The notes beneath the pieces were generated by a model. That model did not search any database. It was given only the letters and a program-made list of their open reading frames with translations, and was not told the origin of the DNA. A program made the translations under genes and the position numbers. From Triglochin maritima (Eukaryota > Streptophyta > Magnoliopsida > Alismatales > Juncaginaceae): DNA of 64,000 nt. Numbering within the stretch: the first letter of the stretch is position 1; every line of letters begins with the position of its first letter. Below are positions 24,069 through 37,400 of the stretch, in pieces. The stretch spans positions 248,001 through 312,000 of the forward strand of contig OY821775.1 in assembly GCA_963682175.1 (NCBI GenBank). Reading direction: 5' to 3'.

Positions 24069-24128
24069 AAATGACGTTCGCTCGATCGGGCGTAGGGGTG
24101 CATTTTGCACCCGTAAGGGATGCTCTTA

Positions 24129-25103
24129 GAGTAACAACTTGATCCAGCTAGCTAGCATTGTAACATTCGACGCTACAAAGAAACATATCCATTTGGACGA
24201 GGCAAAATATATACTATGACTTACCCTTACAATGATGATGACGATTATAAAGAATGGACCATGCATGTGTTCCAAGAATTTCTTCACATGACCATTAATG
24301 TCAATCCAGCCAATATAAATATATGTAATTAAATAGGTCTTTGATTTAAATATGCGCATTCCACGCCATAACCCATGCAAGTCTCCGTCGTACGCCAACT
24401 TCCATCAACTGATTATTTAATCTTATTCTCCCAATCTAATTACTTAAATATTGTTTACAAATTCAAACCTAACACCAAGTCTATTGCATGCATAACTACT
24501 TGAGTAGTGATCATATATGATAATATTTCTAGCTGTGCTTGACAACCATGCATGCATGCACGCCAAGGAATTAATCAAATCTGAACATATAGTTAATTTG
24601 TATGATTAAACTGCATGAGATCAATGTAACCCTCCTTTTTATCAAAAAATGAATTGATAGCTTCATAAATCAAAGGGTTAATTAATTAGTATGAAAATTA
24701 GGTATGTTGTGAGTTGTTGAAGAAGCATTGGGGTCCTACAAACCCACTTATTCTTTACTTTCGAGTGCAGCAAAAGAATGAAGTGGGGTTCTGTGAAGTG
24801 CATAAAACAAATGGAATTTAGGAGAAAGCAGCTGGTGTAGTGGAAGTAGCCAGCATGCATTATTAATTCCAACCAATCTAGCTAGTGCTGATTCTATCTA
24901 TCTATGTATAGTTTGAGAACACTCTAGCTGATTAATTATCATAAATAATCATCTTGTTTTGTTGTGTTGGCTCTTTGCGTATCTTAATCAAGTTTATGAA
25001 CAAATTGTCTTCGTGATTTGAATTTGCACAGAGACTGATTAATCATTAATCCTTTGAGATATATAAGAATTCAGGCCTCCTTCATTATAATGTAACAATC
25101 TAG

Positions 25104-25178
<75 letters not shown>

Positions 25179-26345
25179 GTTGGAAAGTCAAATTCAGTGG
25201 GATTATAGTCCTACTTTTCTACTGGATCGAAATTCAAATGAAGAAAAATTTGAATGCAGTTATTATGATTGACTATGAAGTTGGAGGCATGTGGGTGGTG
25301 GGGGAATGGAATCCAGACAATGCATTCTTCCATTCTTCTATCTTTCCACTTCTACTTTTTTTATTATCACCAACTTGTTAAATATTTCCACTGGGATTCT
25401 AATCTACACAAAAAACCTCATTGATCAACAGACCAACTACTGTTCAAACATTAATATTTAACCAATGATATTTTTCAAAGGAAAATATTAACATAGTAAT
25501 GAACAAAAAATTGGTGGCCTAAAGCACTAGCTCCAGAAACATGTACATATATTAATTAGTTTCTTTGTGTCATCTAATATAAGTTTGATTTTTGGCTAAT
25601 ATATAGATTATCAATTCAATGATGTCTGACATAAAGGCCAGTTAGGGGGACTGAAAAAAGAATAAAGAACAAGTATTATTCCTGAACAAATTAAAAGAGA
25701 TGGAAGTCATAAGCATGTAAAAGGAGGGATAGATATAATACTAAAAAGTTAAAGTGGTTGTTGTTCCCCTTTGAGATGAGTTCTTTTCATCATGATAAAT
25801 ACAGAAGATGAAAATAATTATTTGGAAGGAAAGGAATCAATGGGTCTCTGCCTTGAATCATGCATATTCTCAATTTCTCATCACACCCACTCCAATAATA
25901 TTTTTTTTGCTTGAATTTCGAAATAATCACAGCAAAATTAAATTTGTATATACATGCATGACCCACATATACATGCCTTTAAGAAATAAGGAAACAAATC
26001 AATGATATATATTTCCAGATCTAAAACTCTGAATGACTAAAATATATCGACATCATCATACCCAACAAAATCGAAAATTTCAATCTATTGATAAGAAACT
26101 TAATTGTTAGCAGGTAAAATCATGAAGCACCGTCCCTTATTCAATAAAATAATGGAAGCTGGGATATATTTCCAAGAACTCCATGACCACTAATTAATTA
26201 AGCCATATTAAAATCAGTGTTTCCTTCTCCCTAAGTTTCTCATCTAACAACAACAACAGTACAACACAACCAAACGAAAAACATCACACAAACAAATAAA
26301 GCGTTTGAGTTTAGGAGTAACAACAAAAAAACAAAATTTCCAACC
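24129..26345. other. Intergenic, AT-rich, no gene seen
   Basis: This is the promoter-side flank of the neprosin-domain gene. It contains an (AT)n tract at about 25106-25176 and many ATTAATTA-type motifs. No coding sequence is recognised. Confidence 0.5.
25106..25176. repeat. (AT)n microsatellite, long
   Basis: About 70 bases of perfect AT dinucleotide. Confidence 0.95.
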
Positions 26346-28163
26346 ATGTCTTCTTCCTCCTCAACTTCTTGTCTTCCAATCATTAATGCCAGCTTCTTTA
26401 TCTTCTTCTTCTTCTTCTTCCTTGCATGCTCTACTCTGGTGTCCTCCACCGCCTCCGACAACACCTTCCACCCACGCAAAGAGATCATCAAGCTCAGAAG
26501 AATCAAAGCTCAGCTCAGAAGGCTCAACAAACCTCCCATCAAAACTATTAGGGTTTATTTATTTTAATTATTAATGCTTTCTAATTAACTATATATATAT
26601 ATTTGCTCTCAAGTTAGCTAGCCCATATATAATTAACAATGCTAATGTGTTTTGTAACTTTGTCTAACGCGTAGAGCGGAGAAAATGGTGATGTGATCGA
26701 TTGTGTTCTTGCTCATCTCCAACCTGCATTTGACCATCCATTGTTGAAGGGACAAAAACCAATGGTTACATAACATTTATAATTTGTTGTTAATATATAA
26801 TTGTGTTTTTAGGTAGGTAGTTTAATATCATAAATTTTGGATTTTTTTAAGGATCCACCGGAGATACCTGAAGGAGTAGGTAGTTTGAGGAACGAGAGTT
26901 TCCGGCAAGCATGGATGGATGATGGTGGGTCGTGTCCACAGGGAAGCGTTCCGATTCGGAGGACAAGAGAAGAAGACTTGTTGAGAGCTAGCTCTGTAAG
27001 GAGATATGGAAGGAAATCCTCAGTTAATTTGAGGCTCCATCGTCACGATGTCTCCAGTAGTAGCAGCACCGGTCACGACGTGAGTTAATTAGTTCTCCAT
27101 CCATCCATTAATTATATTTTAATTTGTTCCCACATTTTGCTATATATTGCTATTCCACATCGATCTCTACTTCTACTACTACTACTAGGCAGCTTTAATC
27201 TGGCCGGCCTTTGATTTGTAGCCCTTTCAGTCAACAGTTGTATTGTATTGCTGAAATTAAGTTCTTAATTATCAAAAGTTTAATTATACAAATGAATAAT
27301 TGTGGTTATTAATGTTGGATAAACAAAACAAAACAAAAAATGGCATGGCAGCATGCAGTTGGATACGTGACGGGCGGTTCATACTACGGTGCGAAAGCAA
27401 GCTTGAACGTATGGAAACCAAATGTGGCTAATCCTTCGACGGAGTTCAGTTTGTCGCAGATTTGGATAATCGCCGGTTCCTTTGGCTCCGACCTCAACAC
27501 CATCGAGTCCGGTTGGCAAGTCAGTCCTCAGCTCTACGGCGACTCCAACCCCAGATTCTTCACCTACTGGACGGTACGTACGTACGTAAGTCGTAATTAT
27601 ATATATACACACTATACCTACATCATATTCATTACAAATAATTAATTGTTTTGCATTGGTAGAGCGATGCATACCAAGCGACCGGATGTTACAACCTATT
27701 ATGCTCGGGTTTCATCCAAACGAGCAACCAAGTCGCCGTTGGTGCGGCGATATCGCCGACATCCACCTATGGCGGAGCCCAATTCGACATCAGCCTTCTT
27801 ATTTGGAAGGACCCAAGGCACGGTCATTGGTGGCTCCAACTAGGATCTCATCTTGTCGGGTACTGGCCGGAGGCCCTCTTCTCTCACCTCTCCAAAAAGG
27901 CCACCATGGTCCAATTCGGCGGCGAGGTGGTCAACCCCGGCACGGAGATGGGGAGCGGTAGGCTCCCCTCGGAAGGGTTTGGGAAGGCGGCGTACTTTAG
28001 AAATGTCGAGGTTGTCGACGACGATAATAGTCTCGTCTCGGACGCCGGACTCCGGCTGCTCGCCGACCATCCTGGTTGTTATGACGTCAGAGGCGGGAGG
28101 AATAAGGGGTGGGGCCAGTACTTCTACTATGGTGGGCCCGGGAATAGTCCCAAGTGTCATTGA
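26346..28163 (+). CDS. Neprosin-domain (DUF239) secreted protein
   Basis: Five exons, 26346-26552, 26675-26764, 26852-27079, 27352-27573 and 27663-28163, each a multiple of three, join to 415 residues. The order is a signal peptide (hydrophobic F/I/L run, residues 12-30), a neprosin activation region (DUF4409: IDCVLAHLQPAFDHP, near residue 77), then the neprosin domain (from about residue 175: HAVGYVTGGSYYGAKASLNVW). The likely catalytic glutamates are in TIESGWQV and QFGGEVVN. Founding member neprosin is a prolyl endopeptidase of pitcher-plant fluid; most plant relatives are uncharacterised. No lesion is seen. An (AGC/TCC)-rich Ser stretch lies before exon 4. Confidence 0.9.
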
Positions 28164-28538
28164 ATTTTGTTTTTCCTCAAAAAATAAAATTGTAAAAAAA
28201 AAAAAATATGAGTTGAATTAGGTGGTGTGATCGTTTTGAATTTGATGGTATCGTTAGATATACGATGTGATTCTTTTCCGTGTTAATTTATTTGTCCGTT
28301 CAAAATACGTTTTCATTTGATTCGTTAAGTAAGTTGGATTTTTAACAAATAATATATATAATTGAGGTTGTAAGTTGAAAATTATGTTTAAAAAAGTGAA
28401 GTATATTTTTGGTGCATCTTAATTGTACTTTTGAAAGGCCAACTTAGAATGGATTTTGTGTTAAACGTTGTATGAATAAAAAGTGTGCGGTGTTAATACA
28501 AAACAAAAATACAAACACACACTTTACACTTATTATAC
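28164..28538. other. Intergenic between two plus-strand genes
   Basis: This contains the 3' end of the neprosin-domain gene and the upstream DNA of the SPC25-like gene. No coding exon that would supply a clear start for SPC25 was found. Confidence 0.5.
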
Positions 28539-28550
28539 TTTGCGCGCAAA
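28539..28550. promoter_or_regulatory. TTTGCGCGCAAA palindrome upstream of SPC25
   Basis: This perfect 12-bp palindrome lies 38 bases before the first ATG of a predicted kinetochore gene. It resembles but does not exactly match the E2F consensus (WTTSSCSS). Cell-cycle control is a guess from gene function and position. Confidence 0.35.
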
Positions 28551-28587
28551 ATCGAAATCCAAAATTCGAATTGGACGAAATCGAGAA

Positions 28588-30718
28588 ATGAGGTCGGCGT
28601 AGGTGGAACGACGCCTCTCCGCCAACAAAGACGCCTCCCAACGCCTCACCGTCGCCTTCAGTGACAGCAACCGCTCCTCCCTCGCCGCCACCAACCAAAA
28701 CCTCGCCCTCCAAGGTCTTTAACTTTTTCTTTCTTTTCTTTTTTAGAGAAATTGTGAAAGACTGTTTTTTTTTACCAGAAAGTTTCCATCTTTCTTTTCT
28801 TATTGTTTGTTCTCTCCACTTCTCCTTGCCCTTGCAGAATCACTCCAACAGATTAAACTTCGTTGCAGAAATTTGGAGCGTGATTTGAGTAAAGCCCAAT
28901 CAGGTCCGTATGCTCATTTTATTTGAAATGGATGGATGCATAGACTAGAGATAAATTTTGAATTGTCTGCTTAAAGTAAAATGTTATATTGGAATCAGAA
29001 CAACACCTCCAAAGTCCATACACACACTAGCAAGATGTTAAACCACCAAAATGTTTATCAGAAGCTGTTTATAAAGTACAATCTACGTCATAACTAAAGC
29101 ACATTACACTTGTCACTGCTCTGGAAAATCTAGAAGAAAGAGTCATATGCCAATCTCACAACTTACTGGGACTTACTTAGGTGTTATTATTGTTAGTCTC
29201 TATATTCTATTATGCAAACCAGCACCATGATTGCATCATGTAATGTGTTTGACTGTTTGTAGTGAAGACTAGCAAGGAGGTAACGCATAAAAGCACATTG
29301 GAGTCACTTTTCAATGCCAGACGTGCAATTTCAGAGCATGAAAAATTGTTGCAAGTACTGAGGGAAAGAAAGAATAATCGTGCGGCAGTGATATCTCAAC
29401 AGCTACGGGGTAGGTGGTGTCCCATGCCTTTTATTTTCCTGCTAAGATCATTGAGTTTTTGCACCTTTCATTTTGGCTGTTGTATACATGTAGAAGTAAC
29501 TGATGCAAAGAAGAACAAAGATGGAATTGACAAAGAAGATAGTGTGGCAACCATTTCATGGTTTTGTGAGGTTCTTGGCTTCCGTATTGAAGCTGGACAA
29601 GGTACGAATTCAGATCCTTACTAGAGTTTAAATTCCTTCAAGTGTTTTGTGTGTTAGCACTTTCTTTTTTTGTGTTGAAGGTGTCAAATTCATTTTCGAT
29701 AAAATTGATCGGAGAGATCCTGAAAAGAAATACTCTTTTACCATTCAGCTGGAGGATGATACATACAGATGTATGTTTTCTCTCTTGAGTCTTGAAACTG
29801 ATTCCGTTTATTGGTTTTAAAATTTAGTTACAGTATTCTATTGCATGTATATTCCATCTGTCAACTTCCTTCTTCAGTGCTCCAATGTGATCCGATGCTC
29901 GAAGGCATTACAGAATCGACCAAAGAGTTGAACGAAAACCATGATTTCTACAAGTACGTGAGAGAAATGAGAAAAAATTTCAAGATGGCTGCACAGCAGG
30001 GTATGAAGACCATTCCCTTGTTTTTTATGACATCACAGTTCTTATTTGAGAAACATTTTGAGACTTGCTTGGCTTCGGCATTTCATTTTCATTTTATGTT
30101 TCAAAATAGGTAAGATCAATGTACAAATTTATAGATTCATCTTCCAATTTGCTAAGAAATTGAATAACCAACTAGGACGAAAAAAAGAAAGATCTGGTTT
30201 CATTTATGTCACGAGTTTAACTCTATTTTCCCATTGTAATCAATACATTATTATTGACATTAACTCATTACTGCACCCATTTATGAATTTATTTCCTAAG
30301 AGGAATCCTGGATTTGACAGAAACCATTCCGGAAGCAAAAGATACTTCTAATGATTCATCTGCAATTTGTCTATCTCCTCCTCCAATATTAAAAGATACT
30401 ATAAGTGGATCTCCCATTACTGAAAGCTCTCGTGGAATTCAGAATGAAAAAGAGCATCATGAGTCTTTACCTTCCAACACGAGGCATAAGTCAGACGTTT
30501 CTCCTACAAAATATCTCCGGCTAATGACCGTGCCACACAAGTCTCCCAAGCTGCAGCACCAGTTTTCTTCAGCATCTAATAGTGCCCAGCATAAATCTTT
30601 GCCGGGGAACGATCATGTTGAACTTCATTCTAGATCAATGAAGCATAAGAAGAGCAATTCTCATCTAAAATCTGTTCAACCTATGTCTGCCACACGACGT
30701 TCACCACGTTTTTTATAG
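28588..30718 (+). CDS. SPC25: Kinetochore protein SPC25-like, start unclear
   Basis: Exons 28603-28714, 28838-28903, 29263-29409, 29494-29601, 29681-29770, 29878-30000 and 30321-30718 splice in one continuous frame of 347 residues. The N-terminal half is coiled coil. The C-terminal globular domain is SPC25-like (WFCEVLGFRIEAGQGVKFIFDKID, YSFTIQLEDDTYRLLQCDP, YVREMRKNF). SPC25 is part of the Ndc80 complex linking centromeres to spindle microtubules. After the globular domain comes a roughly 130-residue Ser/Pro/Lys-rich tail ending RRSPRFL. The only nearby in-frame ATG (28588) is followed at codon 5 by TAG (28600-28602). Either TAG is a splice acceptor from an unseen exon, or the start is mutated. 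Confidence 0.82.
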
Positions 30719-32159
30719 TTATCTGATTTTCAGGTATATTTCTTTTTGCTCGATATCAATAAAAAATAGTTGCTAATGAACCCTTTTTGGTATATTTAAT
30801 TCCCTTGCAAAATGTACAATACTATTTGCAGATTAAATTCTTTAAATGATATAGGTGCCTAACTAATACATTCTTTAATCATGCATGTAAGGATAATAAT
30901 CTCCATCAAGGCTGATGTAGTAATGTCTTCATTGTTTAACTTCAGGGTAAATAATGTGAAACTCGAGCACAACATGACGGTTGACATCAAATATCTTGGC
31001 AGCAGTCAGCACAAATACATTCAGTTGGCTTTCAACTCTGGGATAAGAAGTTTCATGATTTAGTTCGCACTCTGGGATAAGAAGTTTCATGATTTAGTTC
31101 ACAAGCAGTGTCTTTGTTTCCTTTGTGTTCTATTTTTTTCCCCAAAGGGCAATGTTACTTCTAGAGAAGGGAAGGTACCTAAGACACTCTCCCTTATAAG
31201 CTGTTTAACAAGGTTGCCCGACTATGTCAACTTTATATGTAATATTACATATATCCATATTTCATGCAAAATAGTTATGGAAGCTGGTTTTCCTGGATGT
31301 CACTTCTTATTATACCATTTGTTGTGTCATTGCCAGTTTGATTTAGCCAAATGTAAATGCCCGTGAGTAGCCAGTTAGGTTGATATTTGAGTATTATTTG
31401 GTTCCTTGTTGATGTGTGTGTGTGTTACACCTACAAGAAAACATAATATTGTAGTTTCCTTAATCTATAAAATCTGAACCCAGTTACCAATTCTCATGCC
31501 TAGTATGACGCTTCTAATCCACGGGAAATTATTGCTTATTCTTTATTTGGTTAATCATGGATAAAGTACATCAAAACTTTGATAAGATTCTGACATTGTC
31601 TTCTGAAAGTAGTAGTTTCTTGAATCGCTCATGACTTCTTATGCAGTACATAGCGCTACAGCTATTTTATTTGTTAAGAAAATATTTATTGGAGGCTTTC
31701 TCTGATGTGTTTCTTAGGCAAAATGTATATTACTATAGTATGAATATATGATGTATATTACTACACTATTAATATGTTATAAGAAATTTATTACTTGAAA
31801 ACTGTTTAATTACGATGTTGTAGCTTAGCTAGTTCAGGGAAAATCGTGGAACTAGTGGTGGTGTACGTTGGTTGGAAATCAACCTACCCCATGTAATCAT
31901 AATAGCTTCTTGAGTGTAGTTGTTGTGTACATCCGTCTGAGGAGATCGTAGATCATACTAGTCTTAAAACCATGCTTTTGTTTCATTTTTTAAGATTACA
32001 AAATAGATATGCTAGAAGGTTGCTATTTTAAGAGTTTGACCAGGGAAAAATGAATATTTAACCCGTTGTTTATTATAATTGCTCATATATACTTACATCT
32101 GGTCTTGTTTCTTATCTTTCTATATTACATAATTACATGCACTTTGTTGATAAATATCA
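30719..32159. other. Intergenic between convergent genes
   Basis: This holds the 3' UTRs of SPC25-like (+) and the dehydrogenase (-). It includes a 34-bp tandem duplication. A 60-codon open frame near 30881-31063 has no recognised similarity. Confidence 0.5.
31035..31102. repeat. 34-bp tandem duplication
   Basis: Two adjacent copies (31035-31068 and 31069-31102) of a unit starting ACTCTGGGATAAG differ by one base near their ends. This suggests a recent slippage or duplication event. Confidence 0.85.
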
Positions 32160-34468
32160 CTAAGTAAACAGCTGCCTGTTTTGGTTTCTGCAAAAACATC
32201 TTCGGAGCAGTGCATTTGTTTGCTTCCACAGATTTTGGGCTTCGCTTTCGTCCTCTGCCAAACTTGAACATGAGCTTAAATTGCAGTCTACAAAGTATTT
32301 TCCACTGATTTCTTTGATGTCCGGACTTAAAGCTACATAGCATGTCGTTGAAGCACCCTGTTTGAACGAATTGAAATGTCTTCAGCAAGGCCCTAGCTTA
32401 TTGGTAAAAGAAATATTTTCATCTGACTAGAGACCTTTTGTGAGGGACGTCTAAGACTTACCTGTGATGATGATTTAAGAAACTTTGAAGCAAGGAAGAA
32501 CAGCAAATCTGCATGTGGACATAGCAGCATGTGAGCTATACTTCAATTGTAGCTTAAGAAAATTCAAATCAATACAGCCTATGTGTTGGTCAGTTTTCCT
32601 AATCTAGCAAATGAAGGAGCCAGTTTATCTGTGCAACTGACGCTATGCTTGGTAAGTTATTTCCTTTGTTTGTTTGTTTTTTTGCAGAATTCCTGCTTTC
32701 AATTCTATGTCAATATATTTTTTCCTTTTTAGTGTTCATGAATGTGCCGCTACCCTTGTGCATTTTGGAATTTTGCTACCTTAAATGCGTTTATGCATGA
32801 GTTGGTTGACTTATGAAGTTAAAGAACTAAATTAATTTTACACCTGTTTTTTTATAGCAATTAATTTTGCACCTGTTAGTAAGCCTTTATGGTCTCTGAT
32901 TATTCCAGTCTTCACAATTCCAGGATGGACAGTGTTAATTGTGACACCTGTGCCGCTTGCCTGTTTACCAAGATATTGAATTGTTAATGAGTCATGCTGC
33001 TTTATGTGTCAGTTTTTTTTTCAAGAAAAAAAACTACTACCTGAAGTTGTCTTGCCATTTCTTTTGCGTGCAGTATGTTTGCTAACTTTGACTGTGCATA
33101 GGCTCTTGTTCCATTGTACCTGCATGATATTGAAATAAACCATTATGTCTGCAGATGCTTGGAGATTTCTTTTTGAAAATTTCGGGAGGGCAGATTTTCT
33201 TGCATGCAACTCTTCAGCTTCATAAATATATAGTTTTATTGTGCTCAAAGATTCAAAGCTGCCTTGCTTTTTCAGCTTATGTATAAAGAAAGATAGTGGA
33301 GGAGAAAGGCAAAGTCTCTCTTACTGCTTTGGTCTTGGCAAATCATGGAACTGAAATCTCTCTTTTTTCACCCATTTGTGGATCACAGAAGACACATTGA
33401 TTATTCTTCCTTCTATTCCTGTCTGCTCTGCTGTCTCAACCATCTTCTTCAGCAAAGTTTCTGTCAGTAAGTAATGTCCTGCATACAAACAATATCTTAG
33501 ATTTCATTTAATACCGTTATTATAATCAAGATGTATTATGTTTTCATTCTTTTCCTGTATGACAAAGACTACCTAAGTAATTTGTAGCAAATGACATCTC
33601 AAACTTGTCCTCAGATAGCTCAAACTTGTGGCAGTATTTTCCAGCATTGTTTCTGCATCAAACATCAACAACTTAGAAACGTGATAACTGTAGCTGCATT
33701 TAATTAGTTTTGGGATTTATATGATCTCACATGAGGATGTTGAGTGGTACACCTAAAGACAAGAACTGCGAACAGAAGCTAAGGATTGAGGCGAACGAGC
33801 TAAGATCCATCTCCAATACAATTATTTCTGCTTTGGGGGTCTCTTTTTGAATCCAGTCCTTCACCTCAGCTGCTTTCTTCAAGTCTCTTGCGGGAATTAC
33901 CACTCTTAAACCCCTCTTTGCTAGTATTCTTGCTGTTTCTGCTCCGATCCCGGCTGTAGCTCCTACAAACAAACACATGACATCATAATTATAGGCATAT
34001 TCTTTTCCCCAAGAAAACTATTCTCTTCCTATGAAGTTGAGCAAAACTTTATATTGAATTGATGAGTTTGATGATCCAATTCTATGCAGCTATTAGAATG
34101 TTGATGCAGGTGCCAGCTATGAGAATGACCATCAAGGTATTCTATAAATTTTATCTCAATGTTTCCACCAGTTTTTCTTCTTGACTTGTGCAGTTGTGCA
34201 TAAAATATATAATAATCAAGCAAGCAAGAACACATATGAGGTATCATGTGTAGGATAGAGATATGTGTAGGTAGTAGAACTAACCAGTGATAATAGCTGT
34301 GAGGTTGGAAGAGCAGTGAAGTCCTTCAGTTACTTGTTCAGCAGTTGTCTTAGATCCAAAACCAGATGGACCAACTAAACCAAACATGCTCCTAGTGTTT
34401 TCCATCATTGTTGCTAACCTAGAAACCAAAATTAAGAGCACAGGCACGTAGAAAATCACCACCCACAT
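32160..34468 (-). CDS. Short-chain dehydrogenase/reductase, TIC32/retinol-dehydrogenase-like
   Basis: Eight exons, 34468-34285, 33962-33731, 33652-33573, 33478-33325, 33119-33041, 32960-32873, 32508-32462 and 32357-32160, join in phase to 353 residues. The N-terminus is a membrane segment (MWVVIFYVPVLLILVSRLA). The Rossmann fold has TGATAGIG for NADP(H) binding, NNAG, and the catalytic YAQSK, with Ser in INVSS. The family includes chloroplast TIC32 and retinol dehydrogenase-like enzymes; the substrate is unknown. The membrane anchor argues for an endomembrane or envelope location. No lesions. It is convergent with the SPC25-like gene. Confidence 0.9.
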
Positions 34469-37400
34469 CTATATATAGTCACAGTAAGAAAGGAGGGGAC
34501 AGAAGTTGTCTGAGTTGTGAGTGCCATTTTTTTTTATAGCCAATGGTAAATTTATACATCATCACTGTCTATGTGAAACAGGATGAAAAAGTATGTCAAT
34601 TTGGAAGCAAACTCAGGCGCATGGGCGTATACAAATTCAACAGTTGAGATAAGAATTTGTTTATTATGTTTAGTTCAATCAATGTATTCATACGTTACTG
34701 AATTAAGTTACTCATTCATCTTTGTTTTTGTTCAAACAAAAATATGAGTGGTATCCTAAAATTGAATAAAGGTATGTTTTCATGTGTCTCTTCTTCTCCC
34801 AGCAAAGATATGAACTGATTTGACAGTCAGAACATTTTGCCCAATCTAAAGTGGGTAAAGTTTTGTCTCATGTATGCATGCATGCTTCTTTCTCTCTGTG
34901 TATTTAGTCTGTATGAGTCAATATGTTTCTCTTTGGACCACTTTTTGTCTTCTATCTTTTCGTAAGCACCCCAATCCAATACATCATTAAGAAATAAATA
35001 AGTAGCGCATACTGTTTGAAATTTGAGGTGTATGTTATGAGACATACTTTTAAAAGAACCTACAATTCGTTTTAATTGAATATTAAGATGCAATCCATTG
35101 TTTAAGTTCACAACTTGATTTTAATTTTTCCAGTGTTAGTACATTATCTTTTGGTGTATAGCAAAATTCTCTCCATTTGCCTTCAACAAGTGCTTTTTAT
35201 CCATTTTTGTTGGTTGGTTGTGTGTGTGTGTGTGTGGGGTCTTATTTATGTGACATTGAGAGGTAAGGTAGATGAGGAGATGGTTGGAGAGAAATATGTG
35301 AATCGTATTATTGAACTTTGGAGGAGGTGGTGGGACCTAAATGTCAAGAAAATCAAATGCAAAAGCAATGAGAGTGTTGTAAGAGGCACCCATGCATGCA
35401 CTTCCAAAAGGTGAAGTTGATATAGAGCACCAAAACTCTTGCTTGGTAATGACACACTCTTTGTTTTGTTGTTGTTGGCAAAAGCAAACATGCAAACCCG
35501 AAAGTAGAAAACAACACCCACAAACTCACCACTCCTCTCTGCCTCTCTCTTTGTCCCTGCTGCAGCAAATGACCATCAAAATAGGAGGGAGAGATGTTTC
35601 AAATTTTCTCGAAGACGGTTTAGAAGTTAAGCAGTACAACCTTACGTACAGGAGAAACAAAATGCAACACACGAGCAGTGTATTATGTTGATACAATTAC
35701 AAATATAATCATGTAATACAGTGGATTATAGATGTCGAATAAATATTTCAGTAGAATTCAGATTAAGTCAACGTACAAAATTATGTTTGAACAACAAACA
35801 ACGAAGAATAATGATGAGAAAACACCTTACAAACCGAATTGTCGAATTCCGACTTGCCTTAGAGAAAATATCACCTTCACGTACCAGTGTGATGGGTCTG
35901 ACACTTTTCTCTCATGATAGAACAATTACTTCGTTGAGCGGGCGCACACTGGAACTAATGAACCTCGAAAGCAGATCAAAACCTTGACAGAATCGACCGT
36001 CAAAGAACGTTGAAATTCGTGGATACAAAACTCACCGGAGCGGTTTTTCATTGACAGAGAGAGATAAAAGACTTATTTTCATGGGTGGAGTGCAAGACAT
36101 TTTATATTAGTCTATGCACAAAAATAAGACTCTTTTAACTCCCACAAACACATGCTCATGATCACCACGTGTGATAGTGTATATGGGTCCAACTACTTCT
36201 CCACTCTTTTCACTCGCTCCACTTCTCAAATAGTAAGGAAAGCAAAATGTTTTAAACATTTTCCCACATCCCACAACTTCGGACGTAGGACTAACCCACA
36301 CATGTATTTATTTCCAACATATTATTACAGATTACTGTATATTATTTACTTCGTAGCTTCATCTTTGACGAATATGTGATCTTAAGGTTCATTAAAGTAG
36401 GTTAGATTAGCGAAAGTAAGACCATATTATGCCTACACATCACCATCCACTAATACCACAAATTTTTGATCCTAGGCATGGGATTTTCACTATTTTCCAA
36501 CTTAATCTGAACCAATTATAAAAATCCACTAGCTCATATGACGCACTAAGCAATTAGCAATTATATTTGAGCGCATGTATTGTATATGTTTCTGCACATG
36601 TACATGTGTTAAGTCGACATTGGATTAACTAAGCTACTTGTCAATTTTGGTTGCAAGAAGCAACTTTGAGCATTGATGACAAGGTTCAATATTTGTTGTC
36701 CCCCAACCTTCTTTTTCACAATGAATCGGCATCAGAATTCAACGATAGAAGAGAGAAAATGAAAAAGAGAGAGGACAGAAAGTAAAAGTAGTTAAACCAG
36801 AACTAGAATATATAGGCCTTCTATTCTCATTCCATAGGAACATCTGTTTTCCTTAATGGAAGCAATAATATGTTTCATTTTTTTTTTTTGGCACAACACC
36901 TAATGTTAGACTTTCATCCCTAGATAACTAACATCATTTCACAACCTTTTCCTCGTTGGAGTGGGTCATCCATCTTAAAGCCCACCCTCCAATATCAATT
37001 TCCTTGAGAAATCTTTATTTTTTATTATTATAGCGGAATGCATGGACACTACTAAACTACTAGCCATTACATTGGGATGTGGAAGAATAGAAGGGTGGTA
37101 CTGAGATGGAATATGGGAACGAACATCCTTCTCCACTTCCGGGTCTCATGGGATGAAGATTTGGGCAGACCAAACCATCAACAAAAGACTAGATTCTAAC
37201 TTTGATTGTGTTTGATTAAAATAACATAAGCTCCTAACGTGATTGATTATGCGCATAATGACCACTCAACAAGAGACAAATGGACATAATGATAGCGCAT
37301 CTTGGTCTAATTTATAGTTTTTTTTTGTGCTAAATAATTGCTAGTATTTGGATGCAAAGATGGATGTGACATGTCCATTGTGAGGGAACTAATGGCTATG

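Larger units (their letters stand above)
20257..24125. mobile_element. PIF/Harbinger DNA transposon, 3.9 kb, decayed
   Basis: The element is bounded by TTA at 20254-20256 and TTA at 24126-24128, the 3-bp duplication typical of PIF/Harbinger. The ends read GGTCATTACTAAC (left) and GAGCATCCCTTAC (right, reverse strand), imperfect inverted repeats of the family type. Inside are two divergent genes: a DDE transposase (-) and a Myb/SANT-like accessory protein (+), the two proteins autonomous members need. Both are broken. Between them is a shared promoter region with a repeat array. Confidence 0.88.

Noticed and set aside
28539..28550. E2F site at the SPC25-like gene as a firm call
   Set aside because: The palindrome differs from the consensus at a required C, so it is listed only as a low-confidence site.
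30881..31063. 60-codon frame with a plausible amino-acid mix downstream of SPC25
   Set aside because: No splice signals joining it to SPC25, no family recognised, and its end is part of a tandem duplication.
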